A stretch of 64,000 nt of DNA from Engelhardtia mirabilis. GTDB taxonomy: Bacteria > Planctomycetota > UBA1135 > GCA-002686595. The stretch lies in NCBI RefSeq assembly GCF_007748095.1, contig NZ_CP036287.1, positions 372,001 through 436,000 on the forward strand, read 5' to 3'. Under the pieces are notes generated by a model. It did no database searches. It was given only the letters and a program-made list of their open reading frames with translations, and was not told where the DNA came from. Of this stretch, positions 42,395 through 51,596 are shown one piece after another. Position 1 is the first letter of the stretch. Each line of letters opens with the position of its first letter. Made by a program: the position numbers and the translations under genes.

Positions 42395-43279
42395 TCAATC
42401 CGACATCGCCTCGAAGCCCGAGACGACGTCGAACAGTTCTTCATCGATGCCGCCCTGACGAAGGCGGTGGAACTCCTCGACGAACTGCTCCAAGAGCCCG
42501 TCGATGTTGCGGTCCGCTCGCTCCATGGCGGCCAGGCGACTCGCGTTCTCGCTGGCCAGGGACTCGGCGCAGGCGCGGAAGAGGGAGATGAAGAGGAACT
42601 CGTGGAACAGGGCGTGGAGGGTGACGTCGCCTCCTCCGATGACTTCCGCCAGCCCCTGGGTCGGCCACGAGACTGCGGTGCGCGCGCGGAGCCATCGTTC
42701 GTCGAGTGGCAGGAGTCGCTGGCTGACGGGTGCGTAGCCGGTCTTGGACGTCGGGCGGTTGTAGAACAGGTGCAGCTCGGCGATGGCGCCGCTGTCGTGG
42801 AGCTGCTCCGTTTGGGCCAGGATCGCGCCCACGAGGGGCACGATCGCCTGCACGGATGCGGGGACCGCAAGGTGCTCCTCGGCCGCAATGCCGGCGTCCG
42901 CGAGGCGGGCCTGGGCGCGTTCACCGACGCACCAGACCCGGGTTCGCCCAGGGAGGTCGGCGAGGGTCTGCGCGGCGAAGTCGACGACCACTTCGTTGAA
43001 CTGTCCCACGAGGCCTTGGTCGGAGCCGAAGACGACGGCGCCGATCACCGCGGCGCCGCCGGGCGCCAGAGGCTCGCCGCGAGCGGACGTCGTCCCCGGC
43101 TGTCGGAAGCACACACCGAGGGCCAACTCCACCGTCCGATAGTAGTTCGCCAGTGCGACCACCGACTGCTCGTACTGTCCGATGCTCGACGCGGCCAGAG
43201 CCTTCATGGTTCGAACAACGGATTGGAGGTCACCGGAACTCTCGATCTTCTTGCGGAGGCTCTCGATGCTGTCGCTCAT
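42395..43279 (-). CDS. atpG: N-ATPase subunit gamma
   Basis: A 294-residue gamma subunit, the central rotor stalk. The conserved N-terminal helix (MSDSIESLRKKIESSGDLQS, VVRTMKALAASSI) and C-terminal helix (MERADRNIDGLLEQFVEEFH) are seen; the Rossmann-like middle has VFGSDQGLVGQFNEVV. It is the last gene of the operon and overlaps atpA by ATGA. The order ...AG with no delta gene is typical of N-ATPases. Confidence 0.92.
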   Translation of the reverse strand: MSDSIESLRKKIESSGDLQSVVRTMKALAASSIGQYEQSVVALANYYRTVELALGVCFRQPGTTSARGEPLAPGGAAVIGAVVFGSDQGLVGQFNEVVVDFAAQTLADLPGRTRVWCVGERAQARLADAGIAAEEHLAVPASVQAIVPLVGAILAQTEQLHDSGAIAELHLFYNRPTSKTGYAPVSQRLLPLDERWLRARTAVSWPTQGLAEVIGGGDVTLHALFHEFLFISLFRACAESLASENASRLAAMERADRNIDGLLEQFVEEFHRLRQGGIDEELFDVVSGFEAMSD

Positions 43280-44811
43280 GAGTCGGACTCGGGCCGGAAC
43301 GGTGTGAGCGCCTGCTCGGCTAGCGTCAGGATCGATTCGCGGTCGTCGTCGGCGAGACTCTCCGCGCCATCGAAGCGCTCGACCAGCTCGGCCGGGAGTC
43401 CCTGCGCGGCCTCGCGCACCGCCCGCTCGGCGGCGGGCATCTGGCCGAGCGGGACGGTGTCGAAGAGCCCAGCGCTCAAGGCGAGCAGGACCGTGATCTG
43501 GCCCGGGACGGAGACGGGAGCGAGCTCGGGCTGCTTCAGGCAGGCGCGGATGCGGCGGCCATGCTCGATGGTCTTGCGACTGCTGTCGTCCAGCTGGGCG
43601 CCGAAACGCGCGAAGGCCTCGAGCTCTTCGAACTGGGCGTAGGCGAGCTTGAGGTCGCCCGCGACGACGCGGTAGGCCGCACGTTGCGCCTTCCCGCCGA
43701 CCCGGGAGACCGACTTGCCGACGTCGATCGCCGGCAGGATGCCCAGCTCGAACAGGGACGGCGAGAGGTAGATCTGGCCGTCGGTGATCGAGATCAGGTT
43801 CGTCGGAATGTAGGCCGAGATGTTCTGGGCCTCGGTCTCGATGATCGGGAGTGCGGTGAGCGATCCACCGCCGAGCTCCTCGCGCAGGTGCGTGGAGCGC
43901 TCCAGCAGGCGTGAGTGGATGTAGAAGATGTCGCCCGGGAAGGCCTCCCGTCCCGGCGGGCGCCGCAGGAGCAGCGAGAGCTCGCGGTAGGCGCGCGCAT
44001 GCTGGGTGAGATCGTCGTACACGATCAAGACGTCGCGGCCAGCTTCCGCGAAGTGCTCCGCGATACTGGTCGCTGCGTAAGGCGCGATATAGGCCAGGCC
44101 GGGGGCCTGGTTGCCCTCGGCGACCATCACGACCGTGTGCGCCAGGGCGTTGTTCTCACGCAGCACGGCCACCGCCTTGGCAACGGCCGAGGCGCGCTGC
44201 CCGATCGCGCAGTAGACGCACACGACGTCACGGTCGCGCTGGTTGATGATCGCGTCGATGGCGATCGCCGTCTTGCCGGTCTGGCGATCCCCCAGGATCA
44301 ACTCACGCTGCCCGCGGCCGATCGGGATCAGGGCGTCGACGACCATCAGGCCCGTCTGGAGCGGCGTCACCACGGGCGCCCGATCCATGATCGGCGTCGC
44401 CGGCCGTTCGATCGGCAGACGTCGGTCCGAGGTGACCTCGCCACGTCCGTCGAGGGGACGACCGAGCGGATCGATGACTCGCCCCAGCAGGCCCTCGCCC
44501 ACTGCGACGTCCATCACTCGACCGGTGCGCTGGACCTCGTCGCCGGTGTGCAGCTGATTGTGCTCGCCGAGCAGGACCACGCCGATCTCGTCCGGGTCCA
44601 CGTTGAAGGCGATCCCGAACAGGCCGCCGGGGAACTCGAGCAGCTCCTCGAAGCCGGCGCCGGGTAGGCCCGAGACCCTCGCGATGCCGGTGGAGACGGC
44701 GCTGACCACGCCGATCTCTCGTGGCCCGAGCTCGGGTGAGAATTGCTCCCGAGCGTCCCGCAGGTTCTGGAAGGTCCGCTCGAGGACCGACTGAAGCTCG
44801 TCAGGAACCAT
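43276..44811 (-). CDS. atpA: N-ATPase subunit alpha
   Basis: A 511-residue alpha subunit of F1. The P-loop GDRQTGKT is at 174-181; VYCAIGQRASAVAKAV, VYDDLTQHARAYRELSLLLR and the ISAYIPTNLISITDGQIYL region are typical. It forms the non-catalytic nucleotide sites of the alpha3beta3 hexamer. ATG 44811 is chosen; the open frame continues to 44862, but conserved sequence begins at VPDELQSVLERTFQNL. It overlaps the atpF tail by 11 bp. Confidence 0.95.
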   Translation of the reverse strand: MVPDELQSVLERTFQNLRDAREQFSPELGPREIGVVSAVSTGIARVSGLPGAGFEELLEFPGGLFGIAFNVDPDEIGVVLLGEHNQLHTGDEVQRTGRVMDVAVGEGLLGRVIDPLGRPLDGRGEVTSDRRLPIERPATPIMDRAPVVTPLQTGLMVVDALIPIGRGQRELILGDRQTGKTAIAIDAIINQRDRDVVCVYCAIGQRASAVAKAVAVLRENNALAHTVVMVAEGNQAPGLAYIAPYAATSIAEHFAEAGRDVLIVYDDLTQHARAYRELSLLLRRPPGREAFPGDIFYIHSRLLERSTHLREELGGGSLTALPIIETEAQNISAYIPTNLISITDGQIYLSPSLFELGILPAIDVGKSVSRVGGKAQRAAYRVVAGDLKLAYAQFEELEAFARFGAQLDDSSRKTIEHGRRIRACLKQPELAPVSVPGQITVLLALSAGLFDTVPLGQMPAAERAVREAAQGLPAELVERFDGAESLADDDRESILTLAEQALTPFRPESDS

Positions 44812-45679
44812 CGGCGATGGCCTTCTGCGCGGCCGGGGTCGGTAGGGCCGGGGCAGCACCATCGACAGCCACCCCGTCGAGAGCCGACTCGTCCGTGGGC
44901 AGTGCCGACCCTTCGGACTCGAGCCCCTCGTCTACGAGGTCGCCCACGCTCTTCGCCAGGGACCGCAGGTACTCCGCGATGCTCCAACCCAACTTGCATC
45001 CATTCGCGCTCAACTCGATCCCGCTCACGAGGTCGGGCGATGTCTCGAAGCGCAAGGGCACCTCCATCGAGAAGGTCACATCGAGCGCCTTCTGAATCGA
45101 CGCCCGCTGGTCCGAGGACAGCTCTGCGACGGATCGAACGAGCGCAGGGGCCTCGTCCGACGCCAAGGCCTTGGCCAGCTCGTCCTTCGCTTCGCCCTCG
45201 AGCTCGCGCAGCCGGCCGATGAAGACTTCACAGATGCGCTCCTCCAGGCTCGTCGTCGCGAGGTCTGCAAGTGCCTTGCGCGCGATCGCGAAGACCTCTT
45301 GCTGTGCCTGGCGCGCGAGCGCCTGGTGCAGGCTCCGTGCCTCGCTGCGCCGTGCTGCTTGGCGCCTGACGCTCAGGGCGTCGGCCTTCGCGCGGGCCTC
45401 GGCCAGCAACCGCTCGCCCTCGGCCGAAGCGGCCTCCCGCACCTTGGCGGACCGGGCGTCACGCTCCCGGTCGAACTCGGCGTTCTTGCGGTCGAACTCC
45501 TCTCGCTCGCGGCCGGCCTCGTCCCGCTTGGTGTCGGCATCGGCCAAGACCGCGGCGACCCGCGCATCACGCTTCGCGATCGCGTTCAGGATCGGTTTGT
45601 AGAGGAAGCGCTTCATCAACCAAACGAGCAGCGCGAAGTTGACGGCCTGGGCGACGACGGTGAACCAGTCGATCAGCAT
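44801..45679 (-). CDS. atpF: N-ATPase subunit b (alternate, long form)
   Basis: A 292-residue subunit b, longer than ordinary b (about 160) as in N-ATPases, where this subunit also takes over delta-like contacts. A membrane helix at about 5-30 (VVAQAVNFALLVWLMKRFLY) is followed by a long charged helix (residues about 35-150) and a C-terminal domain resembling delta. The last ~45 residues are an Ala/Asp/Glu/Pro-rich tail. Peripheral stalk holding F1 to the membrane. It begins 3 bp after atpE. Confidence 0.9.
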   Translation of the reverse strand: MLIDWFTVVAQAVNFALLVWLMKRFLYKPILNAIAKRDARVAAVLADADTKRDEAGREREEFDRKNAEFDRERDARSAKVREAASAEGERLLAEARAKADALSVRRQAARRSEARSLHQALARQAQQEVFAIARKALADLATTSLEERICEVFIGRLRELEGEAKDELAKALASDEAPALVRSVAELSSDQRASIQKALDVTFSMEVPLRFETSPDLVSGIELSANGCKLGWSIAEYLRSLAKSVGDLVDEGLESEGSALPTDESALDGVAVDGAAPALPTPAAQKAIADGS

Positions 45680-45682
45680 GGG

Positions 45683-45964
45683 TCACTTCCCGGCGGCCTG
45701 GGCGACGAAGTAGTTCCAGAAGGGGTTCGCGAAGATCAGGATCATCGAGACCACGAAGCAATAGATCGCGGTCGACTCGATCATCGCCAGACCGACGAAC
45801 AGGGTGCGGGTGATGGTCGCGGAGGCGTCGGGCTGCTGGGCGAGCGACGTGAGCGCCGTCGCGACGGCGCGGCCCTCGGCCAGCGCCGGGCCCATGGTCC
45901 CGAAGCCCGTGGTGATGCCCGCGATGACGATCGACGTCATTGCGATGTAAGCGCTGCTATCCAT
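45683..45964 (-). CDS. atpE: N-ATPase subunit c, Na+ type
   Basis: A 93-residue hairpin of two transmembrane helices. Helix 1 has the MGPALAEGRAVATAL segment with E30 at the usual Gln/Glu ligand position; helix 2 has the motif MIESTAIYCF with E63, S64, T65 and Y68. This ES-T-x-x-Y set is the Na+-ligand signature known from Na+-translocating c-rings. It forms the rotor ring that carries ions. Overlaps atpB by 8 bp. Confidence 0.95.
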   Translation of the reverse strand: MDSSAYIAMTSIVIAGITTGFGTMGPALAEGRAVATALTSLAQQPDASATITRTLFVGLAMIESTAIYCFVVSMILIFANPFWNYFVAQAAGK

Positions 45965-46688
45965 GGACGAGTCCCTCTGTGGCGATTGGTTGTTCGGGTT
46001 CGGATTGCCCCTTCGCGTCCGGCTTGCGCGCGCGGGTCGCTGCCGCGATGTAGACGGCAGCCAGGATCGCGAAGATGTAGGCCTGCACGAGCCCGGTGAG
46101 CAGGCCGAGGACCGTCATCACGACCGGGAACAGGAACGGCGTGATCGTCACCAGGATGGCGAGGATCATGGCTCCGCTCATCATGTTGCCGAACAGGCGC
46201 ACGGCCAGCGCCAGGGTGCGCGAGGCCTCGCTGATGATGTTGAAGGGCAGCATGATGAAGGTCGGCTCCATGTAAGACCGCAGGTAGCCGCCGAGCCCTT
46301 GACCGCGGATACCGAACCACGGCACGGCAACGAAGACGGTCAACGCGAGGGCGACCGTAGTGGAGAGCGAAGCCGTCGGTGACTCGTAGCCGGGGATGAT
46401 CGTGCAGAGAGCCGCGGTGGCGACGAACAGGAACAGAGTCCCCAGGAAGTCGAGGTAGCGCCGCGGGTCCTTCAGGCCGACCGTCTCGATCTGCTGCTCG
46501 ATACCGGTGACGACGATCTCCAGCAGCGACTGCCAGCGGGAGGGCCCGACATCGTCGGTCAATCGGCGCGTGATCAGCCTCGAGCCGACTGCCAGCACCA
46601 GCATCAGGGCCCAGGTGAAGGCGATCGTCGCGTTGAGCTTGAAGACGCCGTATTGCCAGAAGACGATCTGATCGGGACTAAGTTGCAA
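45957..46688 (-). CDS. atpB: N-ATPase subunit a
   Basis: A 243-residue membrane protein with about five helices. The conserved Arg-bearing segment SEASRTLALAVRLFGNMMSG is present near 150-170, with the TVLGLLTGLVQAYIFAILAAVYIAAA end typical of subunit a. It provides the two ion half-channels against the c-ring. Overlaps atpR by 11 bp and atpE by 8 bp. Confidence 0.95.
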   Translation of the reverse strand: MQLSPDQIVFWQYGVFKLNATIAFTWALMLVLAVGSRLITRRLTDDVGPSRWQSLLEIVVTGIEQQIETVGLKDPRRYLDFLGTLFLFVATAALCTIIPGYESPTASLSTTVALALTVFVAVPWFGIRGQGLGGYLRSYMEPTFIMLPFNIISEASRTLALAVRLFGNMMSGAMILAILVTITPFLFPVVMTVLGLLTGLVQAYIFAILAAVYIAAATRARKPDAKGQSEPEQPIATEGLVHG

Positions 46689-46968
46689 GGCTCGCCTCCG
46701 GAAGTGCGCGCGCCGATCGGGACACGATCAACCTGGCCATGAGGAAGCCGACCATGCAGGCCAGCAGGCGCTGCCAGTGTCCGCCCGCGACGAAGTAGAA
46801 GCCCAGGAGCAAGAGCGCCGTGCGCACGATCAGGCTGCCGAGGAACCAGAGCGCCGGGTGTGTGCTGGAGAGGCCGCGCTGGATCGTCCAATAGAGCCCG
46901 GCGAAGAAACCCGCGCCGAGGGCTCCGCCCGACGCACAGGCCAGTGCGATCCCGGCGACGTCATGCAT
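46678..46968 (-). CDS. atpR: N-ATPase accessory membrane subunit AtpR
   Basis: A 96-residue membrane protein with three hydrophobic helices, matching the position and type of AtpR (PF12966-like), found only in N-ATPase operons. An arginine lies within a membrane segment (LIVRTALLLLGFYFV), a hallmark thought to interact with the c subunit. ATG 46968 (MHDVAGIALACASGG) is chosen over upstream in-frame starts because the short form matches the family. Overlaps atpQ by 8 bp. Confidence 0.85.
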   Translation of the reverse strand: MHDVAGIALACASGGALGAGFFAGLYWTIQRGLSSTHPALWFLGSLIVRTALLLLGFYFVAGGHWQRLLACMVGFLMARLIVSRSARALPEASLAT

Positions 46969-47293
46969 CGCGGTCACCGCGCTGTTCCGCCATGGCCCGG
47001 TCCTCTTTCGCGACCCAGTACCACGCATTCAGGCAGCCGATCATCAGACCGGCGAGCAGCATGGACAGGGTCCATGAGAAGGCACCCGGTTGGCTCCGAT
47101 CGAGCCAGATGCCGAACGCCGCGCCGGCCAGGGTCGGGACGACAACCGACCATCCGACCAGGCCCATCATGCCCAGCCCGAACCAGACGTGAGACGGGTC
47201 CTGCCGGGCCTTCAACTTGAGGCGGGCCTTGGACCCGACCTGCTCGGCGAGGGTCGGGAGCTGCCTGGGCTTGTCGCGCTTCTCGTCATTCAT
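46961..47293 (-). CDS. atpQ: N-ATPase accessory membrane subunit AtpQ (AtpZ/AtpI-like)
   Basis: A 110-residue protein with a charged N-terminus and two hydrophobic helices (about 38-62 and 72-92). It includes the GxxxGxxLD-type motif GAAFGIWLDRSQPG common to AtpZ/AtpI-like proteins. Likely an assembly or ion-channel accessory factor. It lies between atpC and atpR as in the canonical atpDCQRBEFAG order. Confidence 0.85.
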   Translation of the reverse strand: MNDEKRDKPRQLPTLAEQVGSKARLKLKARQDPSHVWFGLGMMGLVGWSVVVPTLAGAAFGIWLDRSQPGAFSWTLSMLLAGLMIGCLNAWYWVAKEDRAMAEQRGDRDA

Positions 47294-47675
47294 GGCGAAA
47301 CGCCCCGAAACGGTGAAGGAAGCCGGACTCCAGCCGGGCCATCGTGGCGCGGACCTCGCGTTCGCGTCGGTCGACGGTCAGGAACTCCTTGGCGACAACC
47401 TCGTGCAACCGAGCGAGGTCGGCGTCGACCACTGCCCGGCGCACGGAGACGGAGACGTTCAGCCCGGCTTTGACCAGGACGCCCTCGTCCACGGCCACGA
47501 AGACCTCGCCGCCCGCTTCGGTCTCGTAGGTCAGGATTCCCGGGACCAGCGCGGCGACGCAGTCGAGGCGTCGCGGGAGCAACCCGAAGGAGCCCGCATC
47601 GGTCTCGGCCACGATCCGCATGACGGCGGTCTCCTCGGCGAAGATGCCGAAGGGCAGCAGGAGCTCAAGATGCAT
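47286..47675 (-). CDS. atpC: N-ATPase subunit epsilon
   Basis: A 129-residue epsilon subunit with the N-terminal beta-barrel (MHLELLLPFGIFAEETAVM, GSFGLLPRRLDCVAALVPG) and a helical C-terminal end. It is part of the central rotor stalk and may modulate activity. ATG 47675 is used, overlapping the acidic tail of atpD by 11 bp; a longer open frame upstream is the atpD region in another frame. Confidence 0.88.
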   Translation of the reverse strand: MHLELLLPFGIFAEETAVMRIVAETDAGSFGLLPRRLDCVAALVPGILTYETEAGGEVFVAVDEGVLVKAGLNVSVSVRRAVVDADLARLHEVVAKEFLTVDRREREVRATMARLESGFLHRFGAFRHE

Positions 47676-49230
47676 CAGCGGTTGCGGCACGGGACAGCTC
47701 CTGCTGCGGCTCGGGGGCGGGAGCGTCGACGGGGGCTTGTGCTGTCTCCAAATGGGTCGCAGTCGACGCATCGGTGTTTGATTCATCGCCGTCGACGCCG
47801 GCACCCGGCGAATCGCCGGCGCCGTCGGTCGGCGGCTTCACCGCTTCCGAGATCGGCCCGATCATGTAGAGCGCGCTCTCCGGATAGTCGGCGTACTCGT
47901 CGCGTAGGATCGCCTCGCAGCCGTCCAGCGTGTCTTCGAGGCTGACCAGCCGGCCCTCGTGACCCGTGAACTGCTCCGTCGTGAAGAAGGGCTGGGTCAG
48001 GAAGCGCTCCAGCCGGCGAGCGCGACCGACGATCTTGCGATCCTCGGCCGAGATCTGCTCCAGGCCGAGCATCGCGATGATGTCCTTGAGGTCAGCGTAC
48101 TGCGCCAGGGTGCGCCGCATCTGCTGTGCGAGGTCGTAGTGCCGCTCGCCGACGATCCCGGGGGTCGCCATCTTGGAATTCGATTGCAACGGATCGATGG
48201 CCGGGTAGAGCCCCTCGCTCGCGCGTTTGCGCGACAGCACGATCGATGCGGAGAGGTGCGAGAAGGTATGCACCGCAGCCGGATCGGTGAAATCGTCAGC
48301 GGGCACGTAGACCGCCTGAATCGACGTGATGGCGCCGTTCTCGGTGTTCGCGATGCGCTCCTCCAGACCCGCCAACTCCGTACCCATCGTGGGCTGATAG
48401 CCCAGCCGCGAGGGCATCTGGCCGATCAGTCCCGAGACCTCCATCCCCGCTTGGATGAAGCGGAAGATGTTGTCGATCAACAGCAGTACGTCTCGGTGTT
48501 CGTCATCCCGGAAGTACTCCGCCATGGTGAGCGCGGCGTGCCCGACGCGGAAACGGCTGCCCGGGGGCTCGTTCATCTGCCCGAAGACCATCACCATGTT
48601 CGGCAGCACGCCGGCGGCGTCCATTTCGCGGTAGAGCTCCTCACCCTCGCGACTGCGTTCGCCGATGCCGCAGAAGAGGCTGACCCCGTCGTGGTGGCCG
48701 ACCATGTTGTGGATCATCTCGGTCAGGAGCACCGTCTTGCCGACGCCGGCGCCCCCGAAGAGGCCAGCCTTGCCGCCCCGCTCGAGCGGGACCAGGGCGT
48801 CGATCAACTTGATGCCGGTCTCGAAGATCTGCGATTTGGTGGAGCGGGTCGCCAGGGCCGGTGGCGCCCGATGCACCGAACGCCAGGTGACGTCGGCCAG
48901 CTCCGGTCCGCGGTCGATGACATTGCCGAACACGTCCAGCATGCGGCCCAGCACGCCCCTGCCGACCGGCGCCTCGAGCGGGCCGCCCGTGTCGATGACG
49001 ACCATCCCGCGCGCCAGGCCCTGGGTGGGGGTCAGGGCGATCCCGCGCACGTGGGACCCGTCGCGCTGGGCGAGCACCTCGATCACGATCTGATCCCGCT
49101 CGCCGGCCCGGAGCAGCGCGTAGATCGGCGGCAGCGCACCGTAGAAGCGAACGTCCACGACGCTGCCACGGACGGAAACGACCGCCCCTAGGTTCGGTGC
49201 TGCCACAGACGCCGCGCTCGTCGGGGTCAT
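47665..49230 (-). CDS. atpD: N-ATPase subunit beta
   Basis: A 521-residue catalytic beta subunit: P-loop GGAGVGKT at 159-166, GERSREGEELYREM, LLLIDNIFRFIQAGMEVSGL and SVQ-like ITSIQAVYVPADDFTDPA. Ordinary beta is about 470 residues; here ~55 extra C-terminal residues form a low-complexity Ala/Asp/Pro tail. It is the first atp gene, overlapping the phosphoketolase gene by ATGA, so the ATPase is translated from the same message as the acetyl-phosphate enzymes. ATG 49230 is fixed by this overlap. Confidence 0.95.
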   Translation of the reverse strand: MTPTSAASVAAPNLGAVVSVRGSVVDVRFYGALPPIYALLRAGERDQIVIEVLAQRDGSHVRGIALTPTQGLARGMVVIDTGGPLEAPVGRGVLGRMLDVFGNVIDRGPELADVTWRSVHRAPPALATRSTKSQIFETGIKLIDALVPLERGGKAGLFGGAGVGKTVLLTEMIHNMVGHHDGVSLFCGIGERSREGEELYREMDAAGVLPNMVMVFGQMNEPPGSRFRVGHAALTMAEYFRDDEHRDVLLLIDNIFRFIQAGMEVSGLIGQMPSRLGYQPTMGTELAGLEERIANTENGAITSIQAVYVPADDFTDPAAVHTFSHLSASIVLSRKRASEGLYPAIDPLQSNSKMATPGIVGERHYDLAQQMRRTLAQYADLKDIIAMLGLEQISAEDRKIVGRARRLERFLTQPFFTTEQFTGHEGRLVSLEDTLDGCEAILRDEYADYPESALYMIGPISEAVKPPTDGAGDSPGAGVDGDESNTDASTATHLETAQAPVDAPAPEPQQELSRAATADAS

Positions 49231-51596
49231 GGGTGCTCGCTCCAGGTCCAGTTGCGGACTTCGGGCAGGTCCTGGCCGTGCTCCTCGATGTACCGGCGGT
49301 GCTCGACCAGCTTGTCGGCCAGGCGTCGCTGCAGGGCGGCGCCCGCCTCGCTCTTCTCCGGCAGACGATCGATCGTCTCCATCACCAGGTGGAAGCGATC
49401 CATATCGTTCAACACCGGCATGTCGAACGGCGTCGTGATGGTGCCCTCCTCCTTGTAGCCCCGGACGTGGATATTGCGGTGGTTGGTGCGGCGGTAGGTC
49501 AGGCGGTGGATCAGCCAGGGGTAGGCGTGGAAGGCGAAGATCACCGGCTTGTCGACGGTGAACAGCTCGTCGAAGTCCGCGTCGGAGAGGCCGTGCGGGT
49601 GCTCGGTCTGGGGCTGCAGCTTCATCAGGTCCACGACGTTGACCACTCGAATCCGCAGCTCGGGCAGGTGCTCGCGCAGGATGCTCACGGCCGCCAGGAT
49701 CTCGAGAGTCGGGACGTCGCCGCAGCAGGCCATCACCACGTCGGTAGCCCCGGCCTGGTCGTTGCTGGCCCATTGCCAGATGCCCGCGCCGGCGGCGCAA
49801 TGGGCCTCGGCGGCTTCCATCGACAACCACTGGGGTGCCGAGTGCTTGCCGGCGATCACGACGTTGACGTAGTCCCGACTGCGCAGGCAGTGGTCCATCA
49901 CCGAGAGCAGGCAGTTGGCGTCCGGTGGCAGGTAGACCCGCACCACCGAGGCCTTCTTGTTCATGACGTGGTCGATGAAGCCCGGGTCCTGGTGGGTGAA
50001 GCCGTTGTGGTCTTGGCGCCAGACGTGCGAAGCCAAGAGGTAGTTGAGCGAGGCGATGCTGCGCCGCCAGGGGAGCTGGGCGCAGACCTTCAGCCACTTG
50101 GCGTGCTGGTTGAACATCGAGTCGACGATGTGCACGAAGGCCTCGTAGCAGTTGAAGACGCCGTGCCGACCGGTCAGCAAGTAGCCTTCGAGCCAGCCCT
50201 CGCACTGGTGCTCGCTGAGCATCTCGACCACGCGGCCGTTGGGCGCGAGGAACTCGTCGTTCGCGGCGGTCTCCGCGTCCCATTGGCGATTCGTCACCTC
50301 GAACAGGGCTTCGAGTCCGTTGGAGAGCGTCTCGTCGGGGCCGAACACTCGGAAGTTGCGCTGCTCGGCGTTCTTGGCCGCGACATCGCGAAGGAAGCGC
50401 CCGAGCACGTGCGTGTCGCCGATGCCCCGGGTGCCGTGCGTCGGTACCTCGATCCCGTAGTCGCGGTAGTCCGGGAACTCGAGGTTCCGCAGCAACAGCC
50501 CGCCGTTTGCGTTGGGGTTGGCGCCCATGCGTCGCTCACCCGCGGGCGCAAGCGCGGCTAGCTCCGGCAGCAGGCGGCCCTGGGCGTCGAAGAGCTCCTC
50601 GGGCCGATAGCTGCGCAGCCAGTCTTCCAGTAGGCCCAGGTGCTCGGGGTGTCCGGCCAGATCCTTGATCGGGATCTGGTGTGCGCGAAAAGTACCTTCG
50701 ATCTGCAGGCCATCGACGAACTTCGGTCCCGTCCAGCCCTTGGGCGAATCGAGGACGATCATCGGCCAGGTCGGACGGGTGCGATTGCCGCCCTCGCGCG
50801 CCGCCTGCTGGATGCTTCGGATCTGGCGCGCCACCGCGTCGAGGGCGGTGGCCATCGCCTCGTGCATCAGCTCCGGCTCGTGCCCCACCACGAAGTGGGG
50901 TTGCCAACCGTAGCCCCGCAGGAGTTGCTCGAGCTCCTCCCGCGGTATGCGAGCCAGGATCGTCGGGTTGGCGATCTTGTAGCCGTTGAGGTGCAGGATC
51001 GGCAGCACCGCGCCGTCGGTCGCCGGGTCGAGGAACTTGTTGGAGTGCCAGGCAGTGGCCAGGGGCCCGGTCTCCGCCTCGCCGTCACCGATGACGCAGG
51101 CGACGATCAAGTCGGGGTTGTCGAAGACCGCACCGAAGGCGTGGCTGAGCGAGTAGCCGAGCTCACCCCCCTCGTGGATCGAACCCGGGCACTCGGGCGA
51201 AGCATGGCTGGGGATGCCGCCGGGGAAGGAGAACTGCTGGAACAGCCTCTGCAGGCCGGCCTCGTCCCGACTGATCTGCGGATAGACCTCGCTGTAGGTG
51301 CCCTCCAGATAGGTGTTGGCCACCACGGCCGGGCCACCGTGCCCGGGACCGGACACGTAGATCATGTCCAGGTCGAGCTGCTTGATGACCCGATTCAGGT
51401 GGGCGTAGATGAAGTTCTGGCCAGGTGTCGTGCCCCAATGGCCGAGCAGCATGTGCTTCACGTCGCCCAGCTCCAGCGGTCGCCGCAGGAGCGGATTGGC
51501 GTGGAGGTAGATCTGGCCCACCGAGAGGTAGTTCGCGGCGCGCCAGTAGGCGTCGAGCCGGTGCAGGTCGTCGGGCCCCAGGGTCTTGCTGGTCAT
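49227..51596 (-). CDS. xfp: Phosphoketolase (xylulose-5-P/fructose-6-P)
   Basis: A 789-residue thiamine-diphosphate enzyme that cleaves xylulose 5-phosphate or fructose 6-phosphate with phosphate to acetyl phosphate. Family motifs: YVSGPGHGGPAVVANTYLEG, SFPGGIPSHASPECPGSIHE, IVACVIGDGEAETGPLATAW (ThDP binding), WRQDHNGFTHQDPGF and the C-terminal RGYKEEGTITTPFDM. Length is normal for the family. It overlaps ackA and atpD, each by ATGA, so it sits in the middle of one operon. Cytoplasmic; supplies acetyl phosphate to acetate kinase. Confidence 0.97.
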   Translation of the reverse strand: MTSKTLGPDDLHRLDAYWRAANYLSVGQIYLHANPLLRRPLELGDVKHMLLGHWGTTPGQNFIYAHLNRVIKQLDLDMIYVSGPGHGGPAVVANTYLEGTYSEVYPQISRDEAGLQRLFQQFSFPGGIPSHASPECPGSIHEGGELGYSLSHAFGAVFDNPDLIVACVIGDGEAETGPLATAWHSNKFLDPATDGAVLPILHLNGYKIANPTILARIPREELEQLLRGYGWQPHFVVGHEPELMHEAMATALDAVARQIRSIQQAAREGGNRTRPTWPMIVLDSPKGWTGPKFVDGLQIEGTFRAHQIPIKDLAGHPEHLGLLEDWLRSYRPEELFDAQGRLLPELAALAPAGERRMGANPNANGGLLLRNLEFPDYRDYGIEVPTHGTRGIGDTHVLGRFLRDVAAKNAEQRNFRVFGPDETLSNGLEALFEVTNRQWDAETAANDEFLAPNGRVVEMLSEHQCEGWLEGYLLTGRHGVFNCYEAFVHIVDSMFNQHAKWLKVCAQLPWRRSIASLNYLLASHVWRQDHNGFTHQDPGFIDHVMNKKASVVRVYLPPDANCLLSVMDHCLRSRDYVNVVIAGKHSAPQWLSMEAAEAHCAAGAGIWQWASNDQAGATDVVMACCGDVPTLEILAAVSILREHLPELRIRVVNVVDLMKLQPQTEHPHGLSDADFDELFTVDKPVIFAFHAYPWLIHRLTYRRTNHRNIHVRGYKEEGTITTPFDMPVLNDMDRFHLVMETIDRLPEKSEAGAALQRRLADKLVEHRRYIEEHGQDLPEVRNWTWSEHP

